DNA of 62,636 nt from contig DVHU01000020.1 in assembly GCA_018711815.1 (NCBI GenBank), positions 1 to 62,636 on the forward strand. Direction: 5' to 3'. The notes below the pieces were generated by a model. The model did no database searches. It saw only the letters and a program-made list of their open reading frames with translations, and was not told where the DNA came from. The position numbers and the translations under genes were made by a program. This DNA comes from Candidatus Egerieimonas intestinavium (GTDB taxonomy: Bacteria; Bacillota; Clostridia; Lachnospirales; Lachnospiraceae). Positions 1 through 10,094 of the stretch are shown piece by piece. Position 1 is the stretch's first letter, and each line of letters opens with the position of its first letter.

Positions 1-192
1 AACGGCCCAATGGAAGGGTTCTGGGGAATTTTAAAAAGGGAACGTTACTATGGCAGACGCTTTACGAGCAGAGAGACGCTTGTGGCTATGATAGAAGGAT
101 ACATAGCGTATTATAATGACCGCCGGTTACAACGAAACCTGGGAGTAATGACCCCAACGGAAAAGCATGAAAGCTATTTACGGGTAGCATAA
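1..192 (+). CDS. IS3-family transposase OrfB, C-terminal fragment
   Basis: The frame is open from base 1 and stops at TAA 190-192, giving 63 residues. It begins NGPMEGFWGILK, which carries the final glutamate of the DDE catalytic triad in the typical IS3/IS150 setting, followed by an arginine- and tyrosine-rich C-terminus (YYNDRRLQ). The rest of the catalytic domain (both aspartates) is seen only in the copy at the other end of the window. It is partial because the window starts inside the gene, not because of visible damage. The product would act with OrfA as the OrfAB fusion in cut-and-copy transposition. Confidence 0.85.
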   Translation, partial: NGPMEGFWGILKRERYYGRRFTSRETLVAMIEGYIAYYNDRRLQRNLGVMTPTEKHESYLRVA

Positions 193-250
193 AAACTGCC
201 AGCAGGCAAAGCCGACTGGCAGAAAAACTTATATTTTTTTCACTGTCTAC
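1..250 (+). mobile_element. IS3-family element, 3' end only
   Basis: This is the right end of an insertion sequence whose left part lies outside the window start. It holds the last 63 codons of the transposase and about 58 bases of right terminus. The terminus ends near base 250 with GTCTAC, the inverse of GTAGAC at the left end of the element beginning at 61064. A short hairpin (GCCAGCAGGCAAAGCCGACTGGC) lies between the stop codon and the terminus. Bases 1-131 are identical to 62506-62636, so the two pieces belong to the same element type or the same copy. Confidence 0.85.
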
Positions 251-295
251 TTGACGGGGAGCGGTTCAATACTAATTGCAGCAGCCTTTTCTTCC
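251..295. repeat. R1 palindromic repeat, right half (IS-split copy)
   Basis: Directly after the IS terminus lies TAATTGCAGCAGCCTTTT (273-290), which matches the closing arm of the R1 palindromes at 45790-45944 and 49563-49728 (TTAATTGCAACAGCTTTT type). The opening arm (AAAAGCTGCTGCATTA) sits just left of the IS at 61015-61063. Reversed, this half also aligns with that one around GCTCCC. It is either the other half of one R1 copy split by the IS, or a longer-than-usual IS terminal repeat. Confidence 0.6.
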
Positions 296-321
296 GCTGA
301 TGAACATTTCCACTGGTTTCC

Positions 322-1077
322 TCACAGAAACAAGATGTGCATTTGGCCCCGACTATCCTCGGTAACCTCTGCCTCCACCTGGTAAATATCCCGGATGAAC
401 TGCGGGGTAAGCACCTGCCTGGGCGTTCCCTGTCCCACAATCTCCCCGGACTTTAACACATATATCTTATCACAGAAGGCAGCGGCGATATTCAGATCGT
501 GGATGGCTGAGAGAACTGTCGCCCGAAATCCCTTGACAATCTTCAGCAGCTGAAGCTGATGGGTAATATCCAGATGGTTTGTAGGCTCATCCAGAATCAA
601 GCTGGGCGTCTGCTGGGCCAACGCCCGGGCCAGAATCACCCGCTGCTGCTCGCCGCCAGACAAGGTGGAGAAATTTCGCCCCGCGAAAGCCTCCATTCCC
701 ACAATGCGCAGAGCCTCCCGGACGATCTCATAATCCCGGGCATTGTCCCGCTCCAGCATATTCTTGTGGGGAGACCGGCCCATGAGCACTACCTCGGTGA
801 CGGAAAAATCAAAGTTATAGTAGTTGTGCTGGGCTACCACCGCCATCTTTCTGGCGGAGCTGCGCACAGACATATTGTTCAAATTTTCTCCGTCCAGGCG
901 GACACAGCCCTGTCCCGGCTTCAGCACCCGATAAACACATTTCAGCAGTGTAGATTTTCCGCTGCCATTGGGTCCAATAATCCCCACAAACTGATTATCC
1001 TCAGCCACCACTGTGACATTTTTCAAGATTTCTTTGCTGCCGTAGGACAGCTGGATTCCCAGTGCTTCTATCTTCAT
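322..1077 (-). CDS. ABC transporter ATPase, cobalamin/iron-complex uptake (BtuD/FecE type)
   Basis: A 251-residue ATPase that powers the adjacent FecCD-type permease at the inner face of the membrane. Visible motifs in order are Walker A GPNGSGKST, signature LSGGEQQRV and Walker B SLILDEPTNHLD, followed by a switch histidine in AIHDLN. The length is normal for the family. The start MKIEALG is chosen because its ATG overlaps the permease stop as ATGA, the usual translational coupling; the longer reading in this frame has no family similarity before it. It is the last gene of a three-gene operon under a cobalamin riboswitch, so a corrinoid is the most likely cargo. Sequence alone cannot exclude heme or siderophore. 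Confidence 0.9.
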   Translation of the reverse strand: MKIEALGIQLSYGSKEILKNVTVVAEDNQFVGIIGPNGSGKSTLLKCVYRVLKPGQGCVRLDGENLNNMSVRSSARKMAVVAQHNYYNFDFSVTEVVLMGRSPHKNMLERDNARDYEIVREALRIVGMEAFAGRNFSTLSGGEQQRVILARALAQQTPSLILDEPTNHLDITHQLQLLKIVKGFRATVLSAIHDLNIAAAFCDKIYVLKSGEIVGQGTPRQVLTPQFIRDIYQVEAEVTEDSRGQMHILFL

Positions 1078-2156
1078 GACTGGCCACCTCCAAATCCGTA
1101 GGAGCGCTTTACCATCAGATAAATGAAACAGGGGGCGCCAATAATGGATACCAGGATACCGATGGGCATCTCCGCGTTGCGCAGGATAACCCGGCAGGCC
1201 ACGTCCGCCCAGATAAGGAAGATTGCACCAGTCAGGGCGCACAAGGGGATCATCCGCTTGTGGTCCGTGCCAAAAAGCATACGGATCACGTGAGGGATGA
1301 TCAATCCCACAAAACCGATGGTTCCCGCCGCGTAAACGGAAAATCCGATCATGACCGAGGCGAGAATCATATACAGAGAACGCACCTTATGCAGATCCGT
1401 CCCCAAAGTAATGGAGGCCTCGTCACCCAGCAGCATAAGATTCAGATTTCTAAACTGTGTCCAGAAAATCAGCGTTCCCACCAGGATTATCGGAAGAATT
1501 ACCACCACATTTTCCCATTTGGCGCTGGCTAAGCTTCCCATCGTCCAGTAGGTCACCTCGGCGGTGGCACCCTTATCGTTAGCAATATAAAGGACAAAGT
1601 TCGCAAAAGCCGAACAGACTGCGCTGACCGCCATACCGGCCAGAATCAACTTGCCTGAATTGGCCCGTCCCCCCATATTCGCAATGAACAGCACAGCAAA
1701 GGAGGTGAGCATGGCTCCCAGAAATGCCATAATCCCCACAAATCCGCTCCCCAGGGCCGTGCCGATGCCCAGCATAATCGCCAGGGTGGCTCCCAGGCTG
1801 GCTCCCGAGGAGATGCCCAGCACGTAGGGGTCTGCCAGCGGATTCTTCACTACCGCCTGCATAATCACGCCGCAGACGGAGAGTCCCATGCCCACGGCCA
1901 CAGCCAGCAGCACCCTTGGAAAACGAATCAGCCATACCACATCGTGAATGGCTCCGCTGGCGTATTCCCCATACCGCTCCATATGGAAAATCTCATGGCC
2001 TAGTACGCTGTATACCTCACCGAAGGAAATATCCGCATTTCCAAAGGTGATAGCCAGCAATACCGAAAGCACCAGCGCAACCAGAAGAGCCGCCAATATA
2101 ATCAAGTAGAAAGGGGTGGCCAGCTGCCTCCCCTTCCCCTGTTCCTTGCTTCGCAT
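1074..2156 (-). CDS. FecCD/BtuC-type ABC transporter permease
   Basis: A 360-residue polytopic membrane protein of the FecCD family, forming the channel of a corrinoid or iron-complex importer. About ten hydrophobic segments are visible. It has the family hallmarks RFPRVLLAVAVG and NPLADPYVLGISSGA in the first half and GFVGLIIPHVIRML near residues 275-290, the loop that docks the ATPase. Its ATG follows the binding-protein stop after a single base, and its end overlaps the ATPase start by four bases, so the three genes are translated as a tight unit. Cobalamin specificity is inferred from the upstream riboswitch. Confidence 0.92.
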   Translation of the reverse strand: MRSKEQGKGRQLATPFYLIILAALLVALVLSVLLAITFGNADISFGEVYSVLGHEIFHMERYGEYASGAIHDVVWLIRFPRVLLAVAVGMGLSVCGVIMQAVVKNPLADPYVLGISSGASLGATLAIMLGIGTALGSGFVGIMAFLGAMLTSFAVLFIANMGGRANSGKLILAGMAVSAVCSAFANFVLYIANDKGATAEVTYWTMGSLASAKWENVVVILPIILVGTLIFWTQFRNLNLMLLGDEASITLGTDLHKVRSLYMILASVMIGFSVYAAGTIGFVGLIIPHVIRMLFGTDHKRMIPLCALTGAIFLIWADVACRVILRNAEMPIGILVSIIGAPCFIYLMVKRSYGFGGGQS

Positions 2157-2157
2157 A

Positions 2158-3288
2158 TTAGATTCCCAGATCTACATCAGGGTACAGCCCCTGGGCAAAG
2201 GTGACAATACCGTCCTGGGTACGGGTAGCACTGGCGTACATCTCGCTGAGCATAATGGGAACCACACGGCCGTTTTTCACGGCATCCAAGCTGGCGTAAG
2301 CCTCATCCTCCAGAATCACGTTCAGCTTCTCCTGCTTAACCTCCTCCGGGTCATCTCCAGTATAAGGCATGTATACCACGAAAATCACATCCGGATTAGC
2401 CGCGATCACATCCTCCTTGCCCAGAGAGGCTCCGTCAGGATTAGCCAACACCCCTCCCAGCTGAGTCACCATATCGCCGCCCAGGCTGGTGGCATTGTAG
2501 TTGGTAAAGGAGTCCTTACCGGACTCCAGGATCAGCACCGTAGGCTTTTCCTGGATGGCGGAAGTCTTCTCCAAAACCATATCAATGGTGGTCTCCATCT
2601 CATTTACAATGGCCTCTGCCTTGTCCTGAACATCAAAAATCTTTCCGATATTTAAAATATCATTGTACTCATTCTCCAGAGTCTTATTATAGCTGGCATC
2701 TCCCTGCTTGGGATGAGTGTTGGTATTCATATAGGTATTTACGCCCTTCTCCACCCATTCGCTGGCATTGCCTAAGGTCTTTTCTCCAAAGAGGGAGCCC
2801 CAGGAAAAAATCATATCCGGCTCCAGCATGGTAACGGTCTCCTTAGAGGGTGTAAACTCATCCAGATAGTTTGTCTCAGAAAATGCTGCCTTCTGCTCGT
2901 CGGGAACCTCGTTGTCCAGCCCCGCAGTGGCCACCAGATGATCCTCCAGGCCCAGCGCCAGCATGGTCTCGATGCTTCCCTGGTATACGGCCACCACTTT
3001 CTCCGGCGCCTTCTCATAAGTGGTCTCCAGCTGGGTGCCGTCAGAATTGTAGGTGGTAATAGTCAGCGGATACTCCGTCTTCTTGGCGCTGTCCTGATTT
3101 TCCGCGTCATCCTCTGCCGCCGGAGTCTCGGTGGCCTCTGCCTTGTTGTCCTCCACGATATCCTGAGCGTCCTTGCGTCCGCTGTCTCCGCTGTTGTTTC
3201 CGTCAGAGCCGCCGCAGCCTGCAGCTGTCAGGGCCAGCGCTCCCGCCAGGGCCAGCGCCAGAAATCTCTTCATACTTTTGCTTTTCAT
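2158..3288 (-). CDS. Cobalamin/iron-complex ABC transporter substrate-binding lipoprotein
   Basis: A 376-residue extracellular solute-binding protein of the BtuF/FhuD class. It starts with a lipoprotein signal (MKSKSMKRFLALALAGALAL) ending in a lipobox with Cys in LTAAGCGG. An acidic, low-complexity linker follows, then the periplasmic-binding fold with MLALGLEDHLVATAGLD and PDMIFSWGS. The start was placed at the ATG at 3288 because AAAGGAG lies about ten bases upstream; the frame extends 14 codons further without a ribosome site or signal-peptide sense. It is first in the operon, directly behind the cobalamin riboswitch, which makes a corrinoid the likely ligand. Confidence 0.9.
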   Translation of the reverse strand: MKSKSMKRFLALALAGALALTAAGCGGSDGNNSGDSGRKDAQDIVEDNKAEATETPAAEDDAENQDSAKKTEYPLTITTYNSDGTQLETTYEKAPEKVVAVYQGSIETMLALGLEDHLVATAGLDNEVPDEQKAAFSETNYLDEFTPSKETVTMLEPDMIFSWGSLFGEKTLGNASEWVEKGVNTYMNTNTHPKQGDASYNKTLENEYNDILNIGKIFDVQDKAEAIVNEMETTIDMVLEKTSAIQEKPTVLILESGKDSFTNYNATSLGGDMVTQLGGVLANPDGASLGKEDVIAANPDVIFVVYMPYTGDDPEEVKQEKLNVILEDEAYASLDAVKNGRVVPIMLSEMYASATRTQDGIVTFAQGLYPDVDLGI

Positions 3289-3390
3289 GGTTCTTTTTCT
3301 CCTTTCTTTCCACAACCCGAGAAATGGCATTAAGAAAGAATCCCGCCCTCAGCGTTCCTTGCTGCCAGAAGGCAAAGCCTTTCAGGCAAC

Positions 3391-3413
3391 AAAAAACCTG
3401 CTTTGAAAGCAGG
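3391..3413 (-). terminator. Intrinsic terminator, expression platform of the cobalamin riboswitch
   Basis: On the minus strand CCTGCTTT/AAAGCAGG forms a short stem followed by TTTTTT. It lies between the aptamer and the first gene, the expected place for a B12-triggered terminator. Confidence 0.75.
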
Positions 3414-3494
3414 CACCAAAAGTATGCAGTTTTCAAAGAGAAAACCGCACGACAGATGGATGCTTTCTTCGGAAGCCTCATCCTCTTCCCATAG

Positions 3495-3680
3495 CAAGCA
3501 GGTTTCCTGGCTTACGGTTCAACGCCTGATCCCGCCTTCTCGCAGTCTCCCGCAATGGCATATCTGGAATCGGCTCCCCGCTTACAGTGGCCGGACCGCC
3601 CGGGTTTCTCACCCGCGTTCCCTCTCGTCGCAGCTGCCTTTGTCAAAGCAGCTCACTTGCTACGTTTTGTTATCGTCTCT
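3495..3680 (-). ncRNA. Cobalamin riboswitch
   Basis: The minus strand holds the B12 box AGCCAGGAAACCTGCTT (3496-3512), the defining element of cobalamin aptamers. The upstream core contains GGGTGAGAAACCCGGG and GGCCACTGTAAGCGGGGAG, as in the family. It precedes the three uptake genes and a terminator hairpin, so binding of a B12 form should shut the operon off. Edges are approximate. Confidence 0.92.
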
Positions 3681-3709
3681 ACTATATCATTGTAAGTAAG
3701 AGATTTCAA
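3681..3709 (-). promoter_or_regulatory. Sigma-A-type promoter of the corrinoid uptake operon
   Basis: On the minus strand TTGAAA, a 17-base spacer and TATAGT sit immediately upstream of the riboswitch, the expected position for the leader transcript start. Confidence 0.65.
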
Positions 3710-3721
3710 CAGGTATTTTCC

Positions 3722-3767
3722 ATAAAAGCGAAGAACCGCAGAGGCTACACTTCCCTCTGCGGTTCTT
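3722..3767 (-). terminator. Terminator of the lon-ysxC end
   Basis: A 13-bp stem (3755-3767 with 3731-3743) starts inside the last codons of ysxC and is followed on the minus strand by CGCTTTTATG. The stop codon lies in the loop. It would end transcription coming from lon and ysxC. The T-tract is short. Confidence 0.6.
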
Positions 3768-4350
3768 CTGCAATTACGCTGTCCATCAGCTCCCAGATCT
3801 CCTCCCGGCCCTGCTTGGTCTCTGCGGAGAAGGGAATCACCTGGGTTCCCGGCAGCAGCTCCAGGCCCTGGCGGAGCATCTTCAGGTGCTTCTGCACCTG
3901 GCTCCTTTTTATCTTATCCAGCTTGGTGGCCACGATAATGGGCTCATAGCCATTGTCGCAGATCCACCGGTACATGAGCCTGTCGTTGCCGGAGGGCTCG
4001 TGGCGGATATCCACCAGCAGGAACACTGCCTTCAGGGTGGCAGACTGGTGGAGATAATTCTCGATCATTTTTCCCCACTTGGCCTTCACCGCCTCGGATA
4101 CCTTGGCATAGCCGTACCCCGGCAGATCCACCAGGTACATGACATCATTGACATTATAAAAATTAATGGTCTGGGTCTTTCCCGGCTGGGAGCTGGTGCG
4201 GGCCAGGGATTTCCGGTTCATCAGGGCATTGATCAGGGAGGACTTTCCCACATTTGATTTCCCCGCAAAGGCCACCTCCGGCCTGCCGGTCTGGGGAACC
4301 TTGCTGGTGATCCCGCAGACAATATCCAGTGATACCTGTTTAATTACCAT
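3745..4350 (-). CDS. ysxC: Ribosome-biogenesis GTPase YsxC/EngB
   Basis: A 201-residue GTPase of the YihA/YsxC/EngB family, required for assembly of the large ribosomal subunit. The G motifs are clear: G1 GKSNVGKSSL, the switch/G2 threonine region SQPGKTQTINFY, G3 DLPGYGYAK, G4 TKLDKI and G5 PFSA. The length matches the family. Its ATG lies 11 bases inside the end of lon, so it is translationally linked to lon, an arrangement common in Firmicutes. A terminator hairpin overlaps its last codons. No anomaly is seen. Confidence 0.97.
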   Translation of the reverse strand: MVIKQVSLDIVCGITSKVPQTGRPEVAFAGKSNVGKSSLINALMNRKSLARTSSQPGKTQTINFYNVNDVMYLVDLPGYGYAKVSEAVKAKWGKMIENYLHQSATLKAVFLLVDIRHEPSGNDRLMYRWICDNGYEPIIVATKLDKIKRSQVQKHLKMLRQGLELLPGTQVIPFSAETKQGREEIWELMDSVIAEEPQREV

Positions 4351-6676
4351 CCGTTTCCTTCCTCTCCGCCAGCGCCTGCTCCAGCACCTCGTCCATCTGC
4401 TTCACAAATACCAGCTCCAGCCCTTCGGTGATCTCCGACTCGATCTCCTCCACATCCGGGCGATTCTCGTCGGGCACCAGCACCGTGTGAATCCCCGCCT
4501 TCTTGGCCGCCAGCAGCTTCTCCTTCAGGCCTCCGATGGGCAGAACCCTTCCCCGGAGGGTGATCTCGCCGGTCATAGCCAGATCCGCCCGCACCGGGAT
4601 TCCCGTGATGGCAGACAGCATGGCTGTGGCCATGGTGATGCCTGCGGAGGGGCCGTCCTTGGGCACTGCTCCCGCGGGAATATGAATATGGATATCGTGC
4701 TTGTTGAAAAATTCCTTCTTAATCCCATAGCGCTCCGCCACGGACCGTATGTAGCTGATGCCCGCCCGGGCAGACTCCTTCATCACATCCCCCAGCTGAC
4801 CGGTGAGCTGGAACTCACCCTTGCCGGGCAGCAGATTCACCTCAATCTGCAGGGTATCTCCGCCCACGCTGGTCCAGGCCAGTCCCCGGACGATTCCCAC
4901 CTCGTCGCTGGTGTTGGCCTTGCGGAAGTGGTAGCGGATCTTGCCCAGAAATTCCTCCAGGTTCTTCTCCGTCACCGGCACCCGCTTTCTGTCCTCTTCC
5001 AGCACCTTTCGGGCCGCCTTCCGGCAGATCTCCCCGATGCGGCGCTCCAGAGTCCGGACGCCCGCCTCCCGGGTGTATCCGGAAATCACCTGCTGCAGAG
5101 CCTCCCTGCGGATAATCAGCTGGCCCTTTTTCAGACCGTTGGCCTCCATCTGCTTGGGAATCAGATGCTCCTGGGCAATGTGCTCCTTCTCATTCTCCGT
5201 GTAGCTGCTGACCTCGATGATCTCCATCCTGTCCAGCAGGGGCCGGGGAATAGTCCCCAGGTCATTGGCTGTGGCAATGAAAAGCACCTGGGATAAATCC
5301 AGGGGAATCTCCACATAATGATCCACGAAATGACTGTTCTGTTCGCTGTCCAGCACCTCCAGGAGAGCCGAGGAGGTGTCCCCCTTATAGTCGCTGCTGA
5401 CCTTGTCAATCTCATCCAGCAGCATCAGGGGATTCTTCACCTTGACCTGCTGCAGTCCCTGCACCAGACGGCCGGCCATGGCGCCCACATAGGTGCGCCT
5501 GTGTCCCCGGATCTCCGCCTCGTCCCGGACGCCTCCCAGGCAGATCCGCACGTACTTTTTCTCCAGGGCCCGGGCGATGGACCGGGCGATGGAGGTTTTT
5601 CCGGTTCCCGGCGGGCCCACCAGGCAGAGGATGGGACCCTGGCCCTTCCCGGTGAGGGTGCGCACCGCCAGGTACTCCAGCACCCGCTCCTTCACCTTCT
5701 TAAGGCCGTAGTGATCCTGGTCCAGAATTTCCCTAGCCCTTTTCAGGTCCTCGTTGTCCTGGCTCTCCTTATCCCAGGGCAGGGAGAGCAGGGTCTCAAT
5801 ATAACCCCGGATCACCGCGCTCTCGGAACTGTTGTAGCCCACATTTTTAAAGCGCCGGATCTCCTCCCGGATCTTATCCTTCACCTCCTGGCTGGCCTGA
5901 AGCTTCTCCACCGCCTCCGCGAATTTGTCCGCATCCAGCATGGAGGTGTCGTCCCCCAGCTCCTCGCGGATGAGCTTTAACTGTTCCCGCAGGATATACT
6001 CCCGCTGGCCCTTGTCCACCCGCTCCTGAACCTTCCTCTGGATGTCCGCCCGTATCTGGAAGATCTCCGTCTCATTGGCCAGGATAGACCCCAGCAGCTC
6101 GTAGCGCTCCGAGAGATCGGAAGCCTCCAGCAGCTTCTGGCGCTGCTCGTACTCCAGGGGCAGGTTGATGCTGATCTGATCCACCAGACGCTCCACATCC
6201 TCGAGCCCCAGAAACTGAGCGCTGAGCTCCCGGCTCACCTTGGGATTCTCCTGGCAGTAGGCCAAAAAAATTTCCTTCAGGCTTCTGAGCATAGCCTCCT
6301 GGACGTTGGCCGGCAGGGACTCTCCGCTGTTCTCGGGAATCTCCACCTCCGCCTCCAGATACTCCTCCTGGTCGGTGAGGCGCACCAGCTCCGCCCGCTC
6401 AAGGCCCTCCACCAGAATCCGCATCATACCCTTGGGCAGTTTCACAATCTGCTTCACCCGGGCGATGCAGCCCATGGCATACAGCTGATCCGCCCCGGGA
6501 TCCTCCACCTGGGGATCCAGCTGCGTCACCAGGAAAATATCCTGCTCCTCCTGAACGGCCTCCTCCATGGCTCTGACCGATTTTGAGCGGTTAATATCAA
6601 AGTGCACAATCATATCCGGTAAGATCGTGGTTGCACGCAGTGCCATTGCCGGTAATACTTTCCTCAAGTTGTTCAT
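4340..6676 (-). CDS. lon: ATP-dependent endopeptidase Lon
   Basis: A 778-residue Lon protease of normal size that degrades misfolded and regulatory proteins in the cytoplasm. The order is N-terminal substrate domain, AAA+ module with GPPGTGKTS (Walker A) and MLLDEIDK (Walker B), then the protease domain. The catalytic dyad is Ser677 (PKDGPSAG) and Lys720 (GGLKEK), 43 residues apart as in the well-studied enzymes. The first ATG (6676) keeps the family LP..LR..P.M start pattern, but its AAAGG touches the codon; an internal ATG at 6646 has a better spaced GAGGAAAG. It follows clpX by 12 bases and overlaps ysxC. Confidence 0.97.
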   Translation of the reverse strand: MNNLRKVLPAMALRATTILPDMIVHFDINRSKSVRAMEEAVQEEQDIFLVTQLDPQVEDPGADQLYAMGCIARVKQIVKLPKGMMRILVEGLERAELVRLTDQEEYLEAEVEIPENSGESLPANVQEAMLRSLKEIFLAYCQENPKVSRELSAQFLGLEDVERLVDQISINLPLEYEQRQKLLEASDLSERYELLGSILANETEIFQIRADIQRKVQERVDKGQREYILREQLKLIREELGDDTSMLDADKFAEAVEKLQASQEVKDKIREEIRRFKNVGYNSSESAVIRGYIETLLSLPWDKESQDNEDLKRAREILDQDHYGLKKVKERVLEYLAVRTLTGKGQGPILCLVGPPGTGKTSIARSIARALEKKYVRICLGGVRDEAEIRGHRRTYVGAMAGRLVQGLQQVKVKNPLMLLDEIDKVSSDYKGDTSSALLEVLDSEQNSHFVDHYVEIPLDLSQVLFIATANDLGTIPRPLLDRMEIIEVSSYTENEKEHIAQEHLIPKQMEANGLKKGQLIIRREALQQVISGYTREAGVRTLERRIGEICRKAARKVLEEDRKRVPVTEKNLEEFLGKIRYHFRKANTSDEVGIVRGLAWTSVGGDTLQIEVNLLPGKGEFQLTGQLGDVMKESARAGISYIRSVAERYGIKKEFFNKHDIHIHIPAGAVPKDGPSAGITMATAMLSAITGIPVRADLAMTGEITLRGRVLPIGGLKEKLLAAKKAGIHTVLVPDENRPDVEEIESEITEGLELVFVKQMDEVLEQALAERKETDGN

Positions 6677-6688
6677 CCTTTCTTACTC

Positions 6689-7984
6689 TTACGCGATGAC
6701 GGGATTTCCTTTCTTCTTCCCGCTCTGCCGCCGGGGCAGGGGAACGGGATCCCCGTGAGCCACCACCGGCTCGCCTTTTCCGTCCACCGCATCCTCTGTT
6801 ATAATGCAGCTTCGGATGGTGTTGTCCGAGGGGGTCTCGAACATCACATCCATCAGCGTCTTCTCCATAATGGACCGCAGGCCCCGGGCCCCGGTCTTTC
6901 TCTCCATAGCCTTCTGAGCCATCCGCCGCAGGGCCTTCTCTTCAAACTCCAGCTCCACCCCGTCCAGCTCAAAGAGCTTCCGGTACTGCTTCACCAGAGA
7001 ATTTCTGGGCTCCTGTAAAATTCGGATCAGAGCGTCCTCATCCAGGGAATCCAGGGATACCACCACCGGTACCCGGCCGATAAACTCCGGGATCAGGCCG
7101 AACTTGATAAAGTCCTGGGGCATCACGTGCCGCAGCACCTCGCCCACATTGTACTTCTCCTCCCGAGTCTTGCCCAGGCTGGCGTTAAAGCCGATGGCCT
7201 TGGTATCCTCCCGGGTCTCTATGATCTTATCCAGGCCCTCAAAGGCCCCTCCGCAGATAAACAGAATATTGGAGGTGTCAATCTGCAGAAACTCCTGGTG
7301 GGGATGCTTTCTGCCCCCCTGGGGCGGAACGCTGGCCACCGTGCCCTCCAAAATCTTCAGCAGAGCCTGCTGCACGCCCTCGCCGGACACGTCCCTGGTG
7401 ATGGAGGCGTTCTCCGACTTCCGGGTGATCTTGTCAATCTCATCAATATAGATAATTCCGTGCTCCGCCCGCTCAATATCGTACTCCGCCGCCTGGATGA
7501 TCTTCAGCAGGATATTTTCCACATCCTCGCCCACGTATCCGGCCTCCGTCAGAGTGGTGGCGTCGGCGATGGCGAAGGGCACGTTCAGCAGCCGGGCCAG
7601 GGTCTGGGCCAGCAGGGTCTTTCCGGAACCGGTGGGGCCCAGCATCAGAATGTTGCTCTTCTGCAGCTCCACATCCAGGTTCTTGTCGGAGAGTACCCGC
7701 TTATAGTGGTTGTAGACAGCCACGGAGAGCACCTTCTTGGCCTCCTCCTGTCCGATCACATAATCGTCCAGAATCGCCTTCATCTCCCGGGGGGTCAGCA
7801 GGTTGATCTCCTGCTGGTTCTGCTCCTCCTCCGCGTACTCCTCGTCTACAATTTCTGAACAAATTTCCACACAGGAGTCACAGATGTAAACACCCGTGGG
7901 TCCTGCGATCATCTTGTGCACCTGCTCCTCTGTCTTGCCGCAGAAGGAGCATCTGATTTTGAGATTACTCCCTTTAGATGCCAT
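6689..7984 (-). CDS. clpX: ATP-dependent Clp protease ATP-binding subunit ClpX
   Basis: A 431-residue AAA+ unfoldase that feeds substrates to ClpP. The N-terminal zinc-binding domain has four cysteines (C12, C15, C35, C38). The ATPase core shows GPTGSGKT (Walker A), IIYIDEID (Walker B), sensor and arginine-finger regions, and the IGF-type loop is IGFNASLG or nearby. The tail is basic ([10 protein letters not shown]). It sits between clpP (95 bases upstream) and lon (12 bases downstream), the usual clostridial order tig-clpP-clpX-lon-ysxC. Confidence 0.97.
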   Translation of the reverse strand: MASKGSNLKIRCSFCGKTEEQVHKMIAGPTGVYICDSCVEICSEIVDEEYAEEEQNQQEINLLTPREMKAILDDYVIGQEEAKKVLSVAVYNHYKRVLSDKNLDVELQKSNILMLGPTGSGKTLLAQTLARLLNVPFAIADATTLTEAGYVGEDVENILLKIIQAAEYDIERAEHGIIYIDEIDKITRKSENASITRDVSGEGVQQALLKILEGTVASVPPQGGRKHPHQEFLQIDTSNILFICGGAFEGLDKIIETREDTKAIGFNASLGKTREEKYNVGEVLRHVMPQDFIKFGLIPEFIGRVPVVVSLDSLDEDALIRILQEPRNSLVKQYRKLFELDGVELEFEEKALRRMAQKAMERKTGARGLRSIMEKTLMDVMFETPSDNTIRSCIITEDAVDGKGEPVVAHGDPVPLPRRQSGKKKGNPVIA

Positions 7985-8044
7985 ACGTTTCTAAATCCTT
8001 TCTGTGGGGGCTCCCTTGTCAGCCCCTTTCCATATAGACCACAT

Positions 8045-8071
8045 AAGACTCCTGCGCCCGGCAGGAGTCTT
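8045..8071 (-). terminator. Hairpin between clpP and clpX
   Basis: A perfect 11-bp stem (8045-8055 with 8061-8071) with a 5-base loop follows the clpP stop. It has no T-tract on the minus strand, so it may be a processing or attenuating hairpin rather than a full terminator. Confidence 0.4.
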
Positions 8072-8079
8072 ACTGTTAC

Positions 8080-8664
8080 TTATACTCTGTTGGTAATAAC
8101 ACTGTCAATTAAACCATATGCCTTCGCTTCCTCTGCGGACATATAGTTGTCGCGCTCCGTATCCCGCTCGATAACCTCCAGAGGCTGGCCTGTGTTGGCC
8201 GCCATGATGGTATTCAGCTTCTTCCGGGTTTTCAGGATATGCTCCGCCACGATGTTGATCTCCGTAGCCTGCCCCTGGGCTCCGCCGGAGGGCTGGTGGA
8301 TCATGATCTCCGCGTTTGGCAGCGCCATGCGCTTTCCCTTGGTGCCGCCGGAGAGCAGGAACGCTCCCATGCTGGCCGCCATGCCGATGCAGATGGTGGA
8401 AACGTCGCATTTCACATACTGCATGGTATCGTAGATGGCCATACCTGCAGTCACAGACCCGCCGGGGCTGTTGATGTACAGCTGAATATCCCTTCCCGGG
8501 TCCTCAGACTCCAGGAACAGCAGCTGTGCCACCACCAGGGACGCGGTCACATCGTTGACCTCCTCGCCCAGGAAGATGATCCTGTCCTTCAGCAGGCGGG
8601 AGTAAATATCATAGCTCCGCTCGCCTCTGCTGGTCTGTTCAATGACATATGGTACTAAGCTCAT
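8080..8664 (-). CDS. clpP: ATP-dependent Clp protease proteolytic subunit ClpP
   Basis: A 194-residue serine peptidase forming the tetradecameric proteolytic chamber used by ClpX. The catalytic triad is Ser98 (GMAASMG), His123 (MIHQPSGG) and Asp172 (ERDTERDN), at the canonical positions. The N-terminal axial loop and IGF-binding groove residues look normal. It lies 35 bases downstream of tig and upstream of clpX, so the three probably share transcription. A GAAAAGGGAGG ribosome site precedes the ATG. Confidence 0.98.
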   Translation of the reverse strand: MSLVPYVIEQTSRGERSYDIYSRLLKDRIIFLGEEVNDVTASLVVAQLLFLESEDPGRDIQLYINSPGGSVTAGMAIYDTMQYVKCDVSTICIGMAASMGAFLLSGGTKGKRMALPNAEIMIHQPSGGAQGQATEINIVAEHILKTRKKLNTIMAANTGQPLEVIERDTERDNYMSAEEAKAYGLIDSVITNRV

Positions 8665-8699
8665 GTAAATGCCTCCCTTTTCTCTTGACAGAGGGCCTC

Positions 8700-9986
8700 T
8701 TATACTTCCTTGGCAGCCTCGGTAACCAGGGTAATGGCCTGCTGTACAGCCATATCCAGCTTCAGCTGCTCCTTCTCGTGATCGCCCATCATATCGCTTA
8801 ACTTCTCGGCATCCATCTTATACATGTCTGCCATCTTCTTGATCTCATCCATCAGCTGCTCATCGGAAATCTCGATGTTCTCCACAGCAGCGATCTTCTC
8901 CAGCACCAGACGGCTCTGGATTCTCTTCATGGCCTGGGGCTTCATCTGCTTCTGCAGATCCTCAGCGTTGGTGCCGGTAAACTGCATATACTGATCCATG
9001 GTCAGACCCTGGGACTGCATTCTTCTGGCGAAATCATCCAGCATCTGCTGAGCCTGGGTCTCCAGCATAGCCTCGGGGATCTCCATCTGAGCGCCCTCGA
9101 TGATCTTGGACAGAACAGCGTCCTCCTTCTCCCGGCGCACATCCTCCAGCTTACTCTCCTCGATATTCTTCTTAATCTCTTCCTTGTACTCTGCCAGAGT
9201 GTCGTACTCGGACACATCCTTGGCGAAATCATCGTTCAGCTCGGGAAGCTCCTTCTTCTCAATCTTGTGCACGGTGCACTTGAAGGTAGCCGCCTTGCCC
9301 TTGAGCTCCTCGGCCTGGTAGTCCTCCGGGAAGGTTACGTTTACTTCTACTTCCTTGTCTACCTCAGCGCCGATCAGCTGCTCCTCGAAGCCCGGGATAA
9401 AGGAACCGGATCCGATGGTCAGGGGGTACTGCTCTCCCTTGCCGCCCTGGAAGGCCTCTCCGTCCACGAAGCCCTCGAAGTCCAGAACAACCAGGTCTCC
9501 GTTCTCCACGGGACGTCCCTCGATGGGGATAATTCTGGAGTTCTTCTCCTGCTCCTTCTTCAGCTCGGCCTCGATCTCCTCGTCAGTAACCTCAACGGTC
9601 TTCTTCTCTACCTCTACGCCTTTGTACTCGCCCAGAGTAACCTCCGGCTTCACAGCAACCTCGGCGGTGAAGATAAAGCTCTTGCCCTTCTCAATCTGGG
9701 TCACCTCGATGGCCGGCTGAGATACGATATCCAGACCGGACTCGTCAGCTGCCTGGGCATAAGCCTCCGGCATCAGAATATTGGCTGCGTCCTCATAGAA
9801 AATATGAGAACCATACATCTTCTCAATCATGGCCATGGGAGCCTTTCCCTTGCGGAAGCCCGGCAGGCTGATGTGATTCTTCTGCTTCTGATATGCCTGC
9901 TGCAGCGCCTTCCCAAATTCCTCAGCGGAAACCTCGATGGTCAGCTTTGCCATGTTTTTTTCTAATTTTTCTACCTGTACGCTCAT
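8700..9986 (-). CDS. tig: Trigger factor
   Basis: A 428-residue ribosome-associated chaperone with peptidyl-prolyl isomerase activity. The N-terminal domain carries the ribosome-docking signature [10 protein letters not shown] at about residues 41-50. The middle FKBP-like domain (about 150-245) includes [15 protein letters not shown], and the helical C-terminal arms are rich in E, K and M. The length is typical. AAGGAGGAACAAG precedes the start. It heads the tig-clpP-clpX-lon-ysxC block, so folding and degradation genes are grouped. Confidence 0.97.
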   Translation of the reverse strand: MSVQVEKLEKNMAKLTIEVSAEEFGKALQQAYQKQKNHISLPGFRKGKAPMAMIEKMYGSHIFYEDAANILMPEAYAQAADESGLDIVSQPAIEVTQIEKGKSFIFTAEVAVKPEVTLGEYKGVEVEKKTVEVTDEEIEAELKKEQEKNSRIIPIEGRPVENGDLVVLDFEGFVDGEAFQGGKGEQYPLTIGSGSFIPGFEEQLIGAEVDKEVEVNVTFPEDYQAEELKGKAATFKCTVHKIEKKELPELNDDFAKDVSEYDTLAEYKEEIKKNIEESKLEDVRREKEDAVLSKIIEGAQMEIPEAMLETQAQQMLDDFARRMQSQGLTMDQYMQFTGTNAEDLQKQMKPQAMKRIQSRLVLEKIAAVENIEISDEQLMDEIKKMADMYKMDAEKLSDMMGDHEKEQLKLDMAVQQAITLVTEAAKEV

Positions 9987-10094
9987 GGTATTTCTTGTTC
10001 CTCCTTGATTTATATCCCTTCCAGTATATTATTTCTCATACTTACAGTCATTGTAATACTATACCATAGTCTTTAGAAAAAAACTAGCACTTTT

